Shown in pieces: positions 45,901 to 60,900 of a DNA stretch of 64,000 bases. The translations under genes and the position numbers were made by a program. The notes beneath the pieces are model-generated. The model worked only from the letters and a program-made list of their open reading frames with translations. It searched no databases and was not told the DNA's origin. Each line of letters starts with the position of its first letter. Positions within the stretch are counted from its first letter, which is position 1. Source of the DNA: Astropecten irregularis (taxonomy: Eukaryota; Echinodermata; Asteroidea; Paxillosida; Astropectinidae); the NCBI GenBank assembly GCA_963971285.1, contig OZ020246.1, positions 11,825,217 through 11,889,216 of the forward strand. Reading direction: 5' to 3'.

Positions 45901-48900
45901 GTCGCTATGACTACCAGGAACCATTTCGAACAAGAAAAATGCCAATCAACTTGTCATGCAAGGATTTTTGTGTAATTTGAGGCCATTTTGTTCGTGACTG
46001 AAACTTTAACAATTTTATGTGGTCCCCCACATGAGTTTTTTCGATTTTTGCCCAAAAACTGACTTTTTTCAGAAATGCGCGCTATCTTCCTCATAGGTCG
46101 CAATGACTACCAGGAACCATTTCGAACAAAAAAATGCCAATCAACTTGTCATGGAAGGATTTTTGTGTAATTTGAGGCCATTTTGTTTGTGACTGAAACT
46201 TCAAAAATTTTATGTGGTCCCCCACATGAGTTTTTTCGATTTTTGCCCAAAAACTGCCTTTTTTCAGAAATGCGCGCTATCTTCCTCATAGGTGGCTATG
46301 ACTACCTGGAGCCATTTCGAACAAAAAAATGCCAATCAACTTGTCATCGAAGGATTTTTGTGTAATTTGAGGCCATTTTGTTCGTGACTGAATCTTCAAA
46401 AATTTTATGTGGTCCCCCACATGAGTTTTTTTAATTTTTGCCCAAAAACTGACTTTTTTCAGAAATGCGCGCTATCTTCCTCATAGGTCGCTATGACTAC
46501 CAGGAGCCATTTCGAACAAAAAAATGCCAATCAACTTGTCATGGAAGGATTTTTGTGTAATTTGAGGCCATTTTGTTTGTGACTGAAACTTCAAAAATTT
46601 TATGTGGTCCCCCACATGAGTTTTTTTGATTTTTGCCCCAAAACTGACTTTTTTCAGAAATGCGCGCTATCTTCCTCATAGGTCGCTATGACTACCAGGA
46701 GCCATTTCGAACAAAAAAATGCCAATCAACTTGTCATGGAAGGATTTTTGTGTAATTTGAGGCCATTTTGTTTGTGACTGAAACTTCAAAAATTTTATGT
46801 GGTCCCCCACATGAGTTTTTTCGATTTTTGCCTCAAAACTGACTTTTTTCAGAAATGCGCGCTATCTTCCTCATAGGTCGCTATGACTACCAGGAACCAT
46901 TTCGAACAAGAAAAATGCCAATCAACTTGTCATGCAAGGATTTTTGTGTAATTTGAGGCCATTTTGTTCGTGACTGAAACTTTAACAATTTTATGTGGTC
47001 CCCCACATGAGTTTTTTCGATTTTTGCCCAAAAACTGACTTTTTTCAGAAATGCGCGCTATCTTCCTCATAGGTGGCTATGACTACCTGGAGCCATTTCG
47101 AACAAAAAAATGCCAATCAACTTGTCATCGAAGGATTTTTGTGTAATTTGAGGCCATTTTGTTCGTGACTGAATCTTCAAAAATTTTATGTGGTCCCCCA
47201 CATGAGTTTTTTTAATTTTTGCCCAAAAACTGACTTTTTTCAGAAATGCGCGCTATCTTCCTCATAGGTCGCTATGACTACCAGGAGCCATTTCGAACAA
47301 AAAAATGCCAATCAACTTGTCATGGAAGGATTTTTGTGTAATTTGAGGCCATTTTGTTTGTGACTGAAACTTCAAAAATTTTATGTGGTCCCCCACATGA
47401 GTTTTTTTGATTTTTGCCCCAAAACTGACTTTTTTCAGAAATGCGCGCTATCTTCCTCATAGGTCGCTATGACTACCAGGAGCCATTTCGAACAAAAAAA
47501 TGCCAATCAACTTGTCATGGAAGGATTTTTGTGTAATTTGAGGCCATTTTGTTTGTGACTGAAACTTCAAAAATTTTATGTGGTCCCCCACATGAGTTTT
47601 TTCGATTTTTGCCTCAAAACTGACTTTTTTCAGAAATGCGCGCTATCTTCCTCATAGGTCGCTATGACTACCAGGAACCATTTCGAACAAGAAAAATGCC
47701 AATCAACTTGTCATGCAAGGATTTTTGTGTAATTTGAGGCCATTTTGTTCGTGACTGAAACTTCAAAAATTTTATGTGGTCCCCCACATGAGTTTTTTCG
47801 ATTTTTGCCCCAAAACTGACTTTTTTCAGAAATGCGCGCTTTCTTCCTCATAGGTCGCTATGACTACCAGGAGCCATTTCGAACAAAAAAATGCCAATCA
47901 ACTTGTCATGGGAGGACTTTTGTGTAATTTGAGGCCATTTTGTTTGTGACTGAAACTTCAAAAATTTTATGTGGTCCCCCACATGAGTTTTTTCGATTTT
48001 TGCCCAAAAACTGACTTTTTTCAGAAATGCGCGCTATCTTCCTCATAGGTCGCTATGACTACCAGGAACCATTTCGAACAAAAAAATGCCAATCAACTTG
48101 TCATGGAAGGATTTTTGTGTAATTTGAGGCCATTTTGTTTGTGACTGAAACTTCAAAAATTTTATGTGGTCCCCCACATGAGTTTTTTCGATTTTTGCCC
48201 AAAAACTGACTTTTTTCAGAAATGCGCGCTATCTTCCTCATAGGTTGCTATGACTACCAGGAACCATTTCGAACAAAAAAATGCCAATCAACTTGTCATG
48301 GGAGGATTTTTGTGTAATTTGAGGCCATTTTGTTTGTGACTGAAACTTCAAAAATTTTATGTGGTCCCCCACATGAGTTTTTTCGATTTTTGCCCAAAAA
48401 CTGACTTTTTTCAGAAATGCGCGCTATCTTCCTCATAGGTCGCAATGACTACCAGGAACCATTTCGAACAAAAAAATGCCAATCAACTTGTCATGGAAGG
48501 ATTTTTGTGTAATTTGAGGCCATTTTGTTTGTGACTGAAACTTCAAAAATTTTATGTGGTCCCCCACATGAGTTTTTTCGATTTTTGCCCAAAAACTGAC
48601 TTTTTTCAGAAATGCGCGCTATCTTCCTCATAGGTGGCTATGACTACCAGGAGCCATTTCGAACAAAAAAATGCCAATCAACTTGTCATCGAAGGATTTT
48701 TGTGTAATTTGAGGCCATTTTGTTCGTGACTGAATCTTCAAAAATTTTATGTGGTCCCCCACATGAGTTTTTTTAATTTTTGCCCAAAAACTGACTTTTT
48801 TCAGAAATGCGCGCTATCTTCCTCATAGGTCGCTATGACTACCAGGAGCCATTTCGAACAAAAAAATGCCAATCAACTTGTCATGGAAGGATTTTTGTGT

Positions 48901-51900
48901 AATTTGAGGCCATTTTGTTTGTGACTGAAACTTCAAAAATTTTATGTGGTCCCCCACATGAGTTTTTTTGATTTTTGCCCCAAAACTGACTTTTTTCAGA
49001 AATGCGCGCTATCTTCCTCATAGGTCGCTATGACTACCAGGAGCCATTTCGAACAAAAAAATGCCAATCAACTTGTCATGGAAGGATTTTTGTGTAATTT
49101 GAGGCCATTTTGTTTGTGACTGAAACTTCAAAAATTTTATGTGGTCCCCCACATGAGTTTTTTTGATTTTTGCCCCAAAACTGACTTTTTTAAGAAATGC
49201 GCGCTATCTTCCTCATAGGTCGCTATGACTACCAGGAGCCATTTCGAACAAAAAAATTCCAATCAACTTGTCATGGAAGGATTTTTGTGTAATTTGAGGC
49301 CATTTTGTTTGTGACTGAAACTTCAAAAATTTTATGTGGTCCCCCACATGAGTTTTTTCGATTTTTGCCCAAAAACTGACTTTTTTCAGAAATGCGCGCG
49401 TTCTTCCTCATAGGTCGCTATGACTAACAGGAACCATTTCGAACAAGAAAAATGCCAATCAACTTGTCATGCAAGGATTTTTGTGTAATTTGAGACCATT
49501 TTGTTCGTGACTGAAACTTCAAAAATGTCATGTGGTCCCCCACATGAGTTTTTTCGATTTTTGCCCAAAAACTGACTTTTTTCAGAAATGCGCGCTATCT
49601 TCCTCATAGGTCGCTATGACTACCAGGAACCATTTCGAACAAAAAAATGCCAATCAACTTGTCATGGAAGGATTTTTGTGTAATTTGAGGCCATTTTGTT
49701 TGTGACTGAAACTTCAAAAATTTTATGTGGTCCCCCACATGAGTTTTTTCGATTTTTGCCAAAACTGACTTTTTTCAGAAATGCGCGCTATCTTCCTCAT
49801 AGGTCGCTATGACTACCAGGAACCATTTCGAACAAGAAAAATGCCAATCAACTTGTCATGCAAGGGTTTTTGTGTAATTTGAGGCCATTTTGTTCGTGAC
49901 TGAAATTTCAAAAATTTTATGTGGTCCCCCACATGAGTTTTTTCGATTTTTGCCCCAAAACTGACTTTTTTCAGAAATGCGCGCTATCTTCCTCATAGGT
50001 CGCTATGACTACCAGGAACCATTTCGAACAAGAAAAATGCCAATCAACTTGTCATGCAAGGATTTTTGTGTAATTTGAGGCCATTTTGTTCGTGACTGAA
50101 ACTTCAAAAATTTTATGTTTTTCCCCAACATGTGTTTTTTTTTATTTTTGCCCCAAAACTGACTTTTTTCAGAAATGCGCGCTATCTTCCTCATAGGTCG
50201 CTATGACTACCAGGAGCCATTTCGAACAAAAAAATGCCAATCAACTTGTCATGGAAGGATTTTTGTGTAATTTGAGGCCATTTTGTTTGTGACTGAAACT
50301 TCAAAAATTTTATGTGGTCCCCCACATGAGTTTTTTCGATTTTTGCCCCAAAACTGACTTTTTTCAGAAATGCGCGCTATCTTCCTCATAGGTCGCTATG
50401 ACTACCAGGAACCATTTCGAACAAGAAAAATGCCAATCAACTTGTCATGCAAGGATTTTTGTGTAATTTGAGGCCATTTTGTTCGTGACTGAAACTTCAA
50501 AAATTTTATGTGGTCCCCCACATGTGTTTTTTTTTATTTTTGCCCCAAAACTGACTTTTTTCAGAAATGCGCGCTATCTTCCTCATAGGTCGCTATGACT
50601 ACCAGGAGCCATTTCGAACAAAAAAATGCCAATCAACTTGTCATGGAAGGATTTTTGTGTAATTTGAGGCCATTTTGTTTGTGACTGAAACTTCAAAAAT
50701 TTTATGTGGTCCCCCACATGAGTTTTTTCGATTTTTGCCCAAAAACTGACTTTTTTCAGAAATGCGCGCTATCTTCCTCATAGGTCGCAATGACCACCAG
50801 GAACCATTTCGAACAAGAAAAATGCCAATCAACTTGTCATGCAAGGGTTTTTGTGTAATTTGAGGCCATTTTGTTTGTGACTGAAACTTCAAAAATTTTA
50901 TGTGGTCCCCCACATGAGTTTTTTCGATTTTTGCCCAAAAACTTACTTTATTCAGAAATGCGCGCTATCTTCCTCATAGGTCGCTATGACTACCAGGAAC
51001 CATTTCGAACAAAAAAATGCCAATCAACTTGTCATGGGAGGATTTTTGTGTAATTTGAGGCCATTTTGTTTGTGACTGAAACTTCAAAAATTTTATGTGG
51101 TCCCCCACATGAGTTTTTTCGATTTTTGCCCAAAAACTGACTTTTTTCAGAAATGCGCGCTATCTTCCTCATAGGTCGCAATGACTACCAGGAACCATTT
51201 CGAACAAAAAAATGCCAATCAACTTGTCATGGAAGGATTTTTGTGTAATTTGAGGCCATTTTGTTTGTGACTGAAACTTCAAAAATTTTATGTGGTCCCC
51301 CACATGAGTTTTTTCGATTTTTGCCCAAAAACTGACTTTTTTCAGAAATGCGCGCTATCTTCCTCATAGGTGGCTATGACTACCAGGAGCCATTTCGAAC
51401 AAAAAAATGCCAATCAACTTGTCATCGAAGGATTTTTGTGTAATTTGAGGCCATTTTGTTCGTGACTGAATCTTCAAAAATTTTATGTGGTCCCCCACAT
51501 GAGTTTTTTTAATTTTTGCCCAAAAACTGACTTTTTTCAGAAATGCGCGCTATCTTCCTCATAGGTCGCTATGACTACCAGGAGCCATTTCGAACAAAAA
51601 AATGCCAATCAACTTGTCATGGAAGGATTTTTGTGTAATTTGAGGCCATTTTGTTTGTGACTGAAACTTCAAAAATTTTATGTGGTCCCCCACATGAGTT
51701 TTTTCGATTTTTGCCTCAAAACTGACTTTTTTCAGAAATGCGCGCTATCTTCCTCATAGGTCGCTATGACTACCAGGAGCCATTTCGAACAAAAAAATGC
51801 CAATCAACTTGTCATGGGAGGATTTTTGTGTAATTTGAGGCCATTTTGTTTGTGACTGAAACTTCAAAAATTTTATGTGGTCCCCCACATGAGTTTTTTC

Positions 51901-54900
51901 GATTTTTGCCCAAAAACTGACTTTTTTCAGAAATGCGCGCTATCTTCCTCATAGGTCGCAATGACTACCAGGAACCATTTCGAACAAAAAAATGCCAATC
52001 AACTTGTCATGGAAGGATTTTTGTGTAATTTGAGGCCATTTTGTTTGTGACTGAAACTTCAAAAATTTTATGTGGTCCCCCACATGAGTTTTTTCGATTT
52101 TTGCCCAAAAACTGACTTTTTTCAGAAATGCGCGCTATCTTCCTCATAGGTGGCTATGACTACCAGGAGCCATTTCGAACAAAAAAATGCCAATCAACTT
52201 GTCATCGAAGGATTTTTGTGTAATTTGAGGCCATTTTGTTCGTGACTGAATCTTCAAAAATTTTATGTGGTCCCCCACATGAGTTTTTTTAATTTTTGCC
52301 CAAAAACTGACTTTTTTCAGAAATGCGCGCTATCTTCCTCATAGGTCGCTATGACTACCAGGAGCCATTTCGAACAAAAAAATGCCAATCAACTTGTCAT
52401 GGAAGGATTTTTGTGTAATTTGAGGCCATTTTGTTTGTGACTGAAACTTCAAAAATTTTATGTGGTCCCCCACATGAGTTTTTTCGATTTTTGCCTCAAA
52501 ACTGACTTTTTTCAGAAATGCGCGCTATCTTCCTCATAGGTCGCTATGACTACCAGGAGCCATTTCGAACAAAAAAATTCCAATCAACTTGTCATGGAAG
52601 GATTTTTGTGTAATTTGAGGCCATTTTGTTTGTGACTGAAACTTCAAAAATTTTATGTGGTCCCCCACATGAGTTTTTTCGATTTTTGCCCAAAAACTGA
52701 CTTTTTTCAGAAATGCGCGCGTTCTTCCTCATAGGTCGCTATGACTAACAGGAACCATTTCGAACAAGAAAAATGCCAATCAACTTGTCATGCAAGGATT
52801 TTTGTGTAATTTGAGACCATTTTGTTCGTGACTGAAACTTCAAAAATGTCATGTGGTCCCCCACATGAGTTTTTTCGATTTTTGCCCAAAAACTGACTTT
52901 TTTCAGAAATGCGCGCTATCTTCCTCATAGGTCGCTATGACTACCAGGAACCATTTCGAACAAAAAAATGCCAATCAACTTGTCATGGAAGGATTTTTGT
53001 GTAATTTGAGGCCATTTTGTTTGTGACTGAAACTTCAAAAATTTTATGTGGTCCCCCACATGAGTTTTTTCGATTTTTGCCCAAAAACTGACTTTTTTCA
53101 GAAATGCGCGCTATCTTCCTCATAGGTCGCAATGACTACCAGGAACCATTTCGAACAAAAAAATGCCAATCAACTTGTCATGGAAGGATTTTTGTGTAAT
53201 TTGAGGCCATTTTGTTTGTGACTGAAACTTCAAAAATTTTATGTGGTCCCCCACATGAGTTTTTTCGATTTTTGCCCAAAAACTGACTTTTTTCAGAAAT
53301 GCGCGCTATCTTCCTCATAGGTGGCTATGACTACCAGGAGCCATTTCGAACAAAAAAATGCCAATCAACTTGTCATCGAAGGATTTTTGTGTAATTTGAG
53401 GCCATTTTGTTCGTGACTGAATCTTCAAAAATTTTATGTGGTCCCCCACATGAGTTTTTTTAATTTTTGCCCAAAAACTGACTTTTTTCAGAAATGCGCG
53501 CTATCTTCCTCATAGGTCGCTATGACTACCAGGAGCCATTTCGAACAAAAAAATGCCAATCAACTTGTCATGGAAGGATTTTTGTGTAATTTGAGGCCAT
53601 TTTGTTTGTGACTGAAACTTCAAAAATTTTATGTGGTCCCCCACATGAGTTTTTTCGATTTTTGCCTCAAAACTGACTTTTTTCAGAAATGCGCGCTATC
53701 TTCCTCATAGGTCGCTATGACTACCAGGAGCCATTTCGAACAAAAAAATTCCAATCAACTTGTCATGGAAGGATTTTTGTGTAATTTGAGGCCATTTTGT
53801 TTGTGACTGAAACTTCAAAAATTTTATGTGGTCCCCCACATGAGTTTTTTCGATTTTTGCCCAAAAACTGACTTTTTTCAGAAATGCGCGCGTTCTTCCT
53901 CATAGGTCGCTATGACTAACAGGAACCATTTCGAACAAGAAAAATGCCAATCAACTTGTCATGCAAGGATTTTTGTGTAATTTGAGACCATTTTGTTCGT
54001 GACTGAAACTTCAAAAATGTCATGTGGTCCCCCACATGAGTTTTTTCGATTTTTGCCCAAAAACTGACTTTTTTCAGAAATGCGCGCTATCTTCCTCATA
54101 GGTCGCTATGACTACCAGGAACCATTTCGAACAAAAAAATGCCAATCAACTTGTCATGGAAGGATTTTTGTGTAATTTGAGGCCATTTTGTTTGTGACTG
54201 AAACTTCAAAAATTTTATGTGGTCCCCCACATGAGTTTTTTCGATTTTTGCCTCAAAACTGACTTTTTTCAGAAATGCGCGCTATCTTCCTCATAGGTCG
54301 CTATGACTACCAGGAACCATTTCGAACAAGAAAAATGCCAATCAACTTGTCATGCAAGGGTTTTTGTGTAATTTGAGGCCATTTTGTTCGTGACTGAAAT
54401 TTCAAAAATTTTATGTGGTCCCCCACATGAGTTTTTTTGATTTTTGCCCCAAAACTGACTTTTTTCAGAAATGCGCGCTATCTTCCTCATAGGTCGCTAT
54501 GACTACCAGGAGCCATTTCGAACAAAAAAATGCCAATCAACTTGTCATGGAAGGATTTTTGTGTAATTTGAGGCCATTTTGTTTGTGACTGAAACTTCAA
54601 AAATTTTATGTGGTCCCCCACATGAGTTTTTTCGATTTTTGCCCAAAAACTGACTTTTTTCAGAAATGCGCGCGTTCTTCCTCATAGGTCGCTATGACTA
54701 ACAGGAACCATTTCGAACAAGAAAAATGCCAATCAACTTGTCATGCAAGGATTTTTGTGTAATTTGAGACCATTTTGTTCGTGACTGAAACTTCAAAAAT
54801 GTCATGTGGTCCCCCACATGAGTTTTTTCGATTTTTGCCCAAAAACTGACTTTTTTCAGAAATGCGCGCTATCTTCCTCATAGGTCACTATGACTACCAG

Positions 54901-57900
54901 GAACCATTTCGAACAAAAAAATGCCAATCAACTTGTCATGGAAGGATTTTTGTGTAATTTGAGGCCATTTTGTTTGTGACTGAAACTTCAAAAATTTTAT
55001 GTGGTCCCCCACATGAGTTTTTTCGATTTTTGCCTCAAAACTGACTTTTTTCAGAAATGCGCGCTATCTTCCTCATAGGTCGCTATGACTACCAGGAACC
55101 ATTTCGAACAAGAAAAATGCCAATCAACTTGTCATGCAAGGGTTTTTGTGTAATTTGAGGCCATTTTGTTCGTGACTGAAATTTCAAAAATTTTATGTGG
55201 TCCCCCACATGAGTTTTTTCGATTTTTGCCCCAAAACTGACTTTTTTCAGAAATGCGCGCTATCTTCCTCATAGGTCGCTATGACTACCAGGAACCATTT
55301 CGAACAAGAAAAATGCCAATCAACTTGTCATGCAAGGATTTTTGTGTAATTTGAGGCCATTTTGTTCGTGACTGAAACTTCAAAAATTTTATGTGGTCCC
55401 CCACATGTGTTTTTTTTTATTTTTGCCCCAAAACTGACTTTTTTCAGAAATGCGCGCTATCTTCCTCATAGGTCGCTATGACTACCAGGAGCCATTTCGA
55501 ACAAAAAAATGCCAATCAACTTGTCATGGAAGGATTTTTGTGTAATTTGAGGCCATTTTGTTTGTGACTGAAACTTCAAAAATTTTATGTGGTCCCCCAC
55601 ATGAGTTTTTTCGATTTTTGCCCAAAAACTGACTTTTTTCAGAAATGCGCGCTATCTTCCTCATAGGTCGCAATGACCACCAGGAACCATTTCGAACAAG
55701 AAAAATGCCAATCAACTTGTCATGCAAGGGTTTTTGTGTAATTTGAGGCCATTTTGTTTGTGACTGAAACTTCAAAAATTTTATGTGGTCCCCCACATGA
55801 GTTTTTTCGATTTTTGCCCAAAAACTTACTTTATTCAGAAATGCGCGCTATCTTCCTCATAGGTCGCTATGACTACCAGGAACCATTTCGAACAAAAAAA
55901 TGCCAATCAACTTGTCATGGGAGGATTTTTGTGTAATTTGAGGCCATTTTGTTTGTGACTGAAACTTCAAAAATTTTATGTGGTCCCCCACATGAGTTTT
56001 TTCGATTTTTGCCCAAAAACTGACTTTTTTCAGAAATGCGCGCTATCTTCCTCATAGGTCGCAATGACTACCAGGAACCATTTCGAACAAAAAAATGCCA
56101 ATCAACTTGTCATGGAAGGATTTTTGTGTAATTTGAGGCCATTTTGTTTGTGACTGAAACTTCAAAAATTTTATGTGGTCCCCCACATGAGTTTTTTCGA
56201 TTTTTGCCCAAAAACTGACTTTTTTCAGAAATGCGCGCTATCTTCCTCATAGGTGGCTATGACTACCAGGAGCCATTTCGAACAAAAAAATGCCAATCAA
56301 CTTGTCATCGAAGGATTTTTGTGTAATTTGAGGCCATTTTGTTCGTGACTGAATCTTCAAAAATTTTATGTGGTCCCCCACATGAGTTTTTTTAATTTTT
56401 GCCCAAAAACTGACTTTTTTCAGAAATGCGCGCTATCTTCCTCATAGGTCGCTATGACTACCAGGAGCCATTTCGAACAAAAAAATGCCAATCAACTTGT
56501 CATGGAAGGATTTTTGTGTAATTTGAGGCCATTTTGTTTGTGACTGAAACTTCAAAAATTTTATGTGGTCCCCCACATGAGTTTTTTTGATTTTTGCCCC
56601 AAAACTGACTTTTTTCAGAAATGCGCGCTATCTTCCTCATAGGTCGCTATGACTACCAGGAGCCATTTCGAACAAAAAAATGCCAATCAACTTGTCATGG
56701 AAGGATTTTTGTGTAATTTGAGGCCATTTTGTTTGTGACTGAAACTTCAAAAATTTTATGTGGTCCCCCACATGAGTTTTTTTGATTTTTGCCCCAAAAC
56801 TGACTTTTTTAAGAAATGCGCGCTATCTTCCTCATAGGTCGCTATGACTACCAGGAGCCATTTCGAACAAAAAAATTCCAATCAACTTGTCATGGAAGGA
56901 TTTTTGTGTAATTTGAGGCCATTTTGTTTGTGACTGAAACTTCAAAAATTTTATGTGGTCCCCCACATGAGTTTTTTCGATTTTTGCCCAAAAACTGACT
57001 TTTTTCAGAAATGCGCGCGTTCTTCCTCATAGGTCGCTATGACTAACAGGAACCATTTCGAACAAGAAAAATGCCAATCAACTTGTCATGCAAGGATTTT
57101 TGTGTAATTTGAGACCATTTTGTTCGTGACTGAAACTTCAAAAATGTCATGTGGTCCCCCACATGAGTTTTTTCGATTTTTGCCCAAAAACTGACTTTTT
57201 TCAGAAATGCGCGCTATCTTCCTCATAGGTCGCTATGACTACCAGGAACCATTTCGAACAAAAAAATGCCAATCAACTTGTCATGGAAGGATTTTTGTGT
57301 AATTTGAGGCCATTTTGTTTGTGACTGAAACTTCAAAAATTTTATGTGGTCCCCCACATGAGTTTTTTCGATTTTTGCCTCAAAACTGACTTTTTTCAGA
57401 AATGCGCGCTATCTTCCTCATAGGTCGCTATGACTACCAGGAACCATTTCGAACAAGAAAAATGCCAATCAACTTGTCATGCAAGGGTTTTTGTGTAATT
57501 TGAGGCCATTTTGTTCGTGACTGAAATTTCAAAAATTTTATGTGGTCCCCCACATGAGTTTTTTCGATTTTTGCCCCAAAACTGACTTTTTTCAGAAATG
57601 CGCGCTATCTTCCTCATAGGTCGCTATGACTACCAGGAACCATTTCGAACAAGAAAAATGCCAATCAACTTGTCATGCAAGGATTTTTGTGTAATTTGAG
57701 GCCATTTTGTTCGTGACTGAAACTTCAAAAATTTTATGTGGTCCCCCACATGTGTTTTTTTTTATTTTTGCCCCAAAACTGACTTTTTTCAGAAATGCGC
57801 GCTATCTTCCTCATAGGTCGCTATGACTACCAGGAGCCATTTCGAACAAAAAAATGCCAATCAACTTGTCATGGAAGGATTTTTGTGTAATTTGAGGCCA

Positions 57901-60900
57901 TTTTGTTTGTGACTGAAACTTCAAAAATTTTATGTGGTCCCCCACATGAGTTTTTTCGATTTTTGCCCAAAAACTGACTTTTTTCAGAAATGCGCGCTAT
58001 CTTCCTCATAGGTCGCAATGACCACCAGGAACCATTTCGAACAAGAAAAATGCCAATCAACTTGTCATGCAAGGGTTTTTGTGTAATTTGAGGCCATTTT
58101 GTTTGTGACTGAAACTTCAAAAATTTTATGTGGTCCCCCACATGAGTTTTTTCGATTTTTGCCCAAAAACTTACTTTATTCAGAAATGCGCGCTATCTTC
58201 CTCATAGGTCGCTATGACTACCAGGAACCATTTCGAACAAAAAAATGCCAATCAACTTGTCATGGGAGGATTTTTGTGTAATTTGAGGCCATTTTGTTTG
58301 TGACTGAAACTTCAAAAATTTTATGTGGTCCCCCACATGAGTTTTTTCGATTTTTGCCTCAAAACTGACTTTTTTCAGAAATGCGCGCTATCTTCCTCAT
58401 AGGTCGCTATGACTACCAGGAACCATTTCGAACAAGAAAAATGCCAATCAACTTGTCATGCAAGGGTTTTTGTGTAATTTGAGGCCATTTTGTTCGTGAC
58501 TGAAATTTCAAAAATTTTATGTGGTCCCCCACATGAGTTTTTTCGATTTTTGCCCCAAAACTGACTTTTTTCAGAAATGCGCGCTATCTTCCTCATAGGT
58601 CGCTATGACTACCAGGAACCATTTCGAACAAGAAAAATGCCAATCAACTTGTCATGCAAGGATTTTTGTGTAATTTGAGGCCATTTTGTTCGTGACTGAA
58701 ACTTCAAAAATTTTATGTGGTCCCCCACATGTGTTTTTTTTTATTTTTGCCCCAAAACTGACTTTTTTCAGAAATGCGCGCTATCTTCCTCATAGGTCGC
58801 TATGACTACCAGGAGCCATTTCGAACAAAAAAATGCCAATCAACTTGTCATGGAAGGATTTTTGTGTAATTTGAGGCCATTTTGTTTGTGACTGAAACTT
58901 CAAAAATTTTATGTGGTCCCCCACATGAGTTTTTTCGATTTTTGCCCAAAAACTGACTTTTTTCAGAAATGCGCGCTATCTTCCTCATAGGTCGCAATGA
59001 CCACCAGGAACCATTTCGAACAAGAAAAATGCCAATCAACTTGTCATGCAAGGGTTTTTGTGTAATTTGAGGCCATTTTGTTTGTGACTGAAACTTCAAA
59101 AATTTTATGTGGTCCCCCACATGAGTTTTTTCGATTTTTGCCCAAAAACTTACTTTATTCAGAAATGCGCGCTATCTTCCTCATAGGTCGCTATGACTAC
59201 CAGGAACCATTTCGAACAAAAAAATGCCAATCAACTTGTCATGGGAGGATTTTTGTGTAATTTGAGGCCATTTTGTTTGTGACTGAAACTTCAAAAATTT
59301 TATGTGGTCCCCCACATGAGTTTTTTCGATTTTTGCCCAAAAACTGACTTTTTTCAGAAATGCGCGCTATCTTCCTCATAGGTCGCAATGACTACCAGGA
59401 ACCATTTCGAACAAAAAAATGCCAATCAACTTGTCATGGAAGGATTTTTGTGTAATTTGAGGCCATTTTGTTTGTGACTGAAACTTCAAAAATTTTATGT
59501 GGTCCCCCACATGAGTTTTTTCGATTTTTGCCCAAAAACTGACTTTTTTCAGAAATGCGCGCTATCTTCCTCATAGGTGGCTATGACTACCAGGAGCCAT
59601 TTCGAACAAAAAAATGCCAATCAACTTGTCATCGAAGGATTTTTGTGTAATTTGAGGCCATTTTGTTCGTGACTGAATCTTCAAAAATTTTATGTGGTCC
59701 CCCACATGAGTTTTTTTAATTTTTGCCCAAAAACTGACTTTTTTCAGAAATGCGCGCTATCTTCCTCATAGGTCGCTATGACTACCAGGAGCCATTTCGA
59801 ACAAAAAAATGCCAATCAACTTGTCATGGAAGGATTTTTGTGTAATTTGAGGCCATTTTGTTTGTGACTGAAACTTCAAAAATTTTATGTGGTCCCCCAC
59901 ATGAGTTTTTTTGATTTTTGCCCCAAAACTGACTTTTTTCAGAAATGCGCGCTATCTTCCTCATAGGTCGCTATGACTACCAGGAGCCATTTCGAACAAA
60001 AAAATGCCAATCAACTTGTCATGGAAGGATTTTTGTGTAATTTGAGGCCATTTTGTTTGTGACTGAAACTTCAAAAATTTTATGTGGTCCCCCACATGAG
60101 TTTTTTTGATTTTTGCCCCAAAACTGACTTTTTTAAGAAATGCGCGCTATCTTCCTCATAGGTCGCTATGACTACCAGGAGCCATTTCGAACAAAAAAAT
60201 TCCAATCAACTTGTCATGGAAGGATTTTTGTGTAATTTGAGGCCATTTTGTTTGTGACTGAAACTTCAAAAATTTTATGTGGTCCCCCACATGAGTTTTT
60301 TCGATTTTTGCCCAAAAACTGACTTTTTTCAGAAATGCGCGCGTTCTTCCTCATAGGTCGCTATGACTAACAGGAACCATTTCGAACAAGAAAAATGCCA
60401 ATCAACTTGTCATGCAAGGATTTTTGTGTAATTTGAGACCATTTTGTTCGTGACTGAAACTTCAAAAATGTCATGTGGTCCCCCACATGAGTTTTTTCGA
60501 TTTTTGCCCAAAAACTGACTTTTTTCAGAAATGCGCGCTATCTTCCTCATAGGTCGCTATGACTACCAGGAACCATTTCGAACAAAAAAATGCCAATCAA
60601 CTTGTCATGGAAGGATTTTTGTGTAATTTGAGGCCATTTTGTTTGTGACTGAAACTTCAAAAATTTTATGTGGTCCCCCACATGAGTTTTTTCGATTTTT
60701 GCCTCAAAACTGACTTTTTTCAGAAATGCGCGCTATCTTCCTCATAGGTCGCTATGACTACCAGGAACCATTTCGAACAAGAAAAATGCCAATCAACTTG
60801 TCATGCAAGGGTTTTTGTGTAATTTGAGGCCATTTTGTTCGTGACTGAAATTTCAAAAATTTTATGTGGTCCCCCACATGAGTTTTTTCGATTTTTGCCC

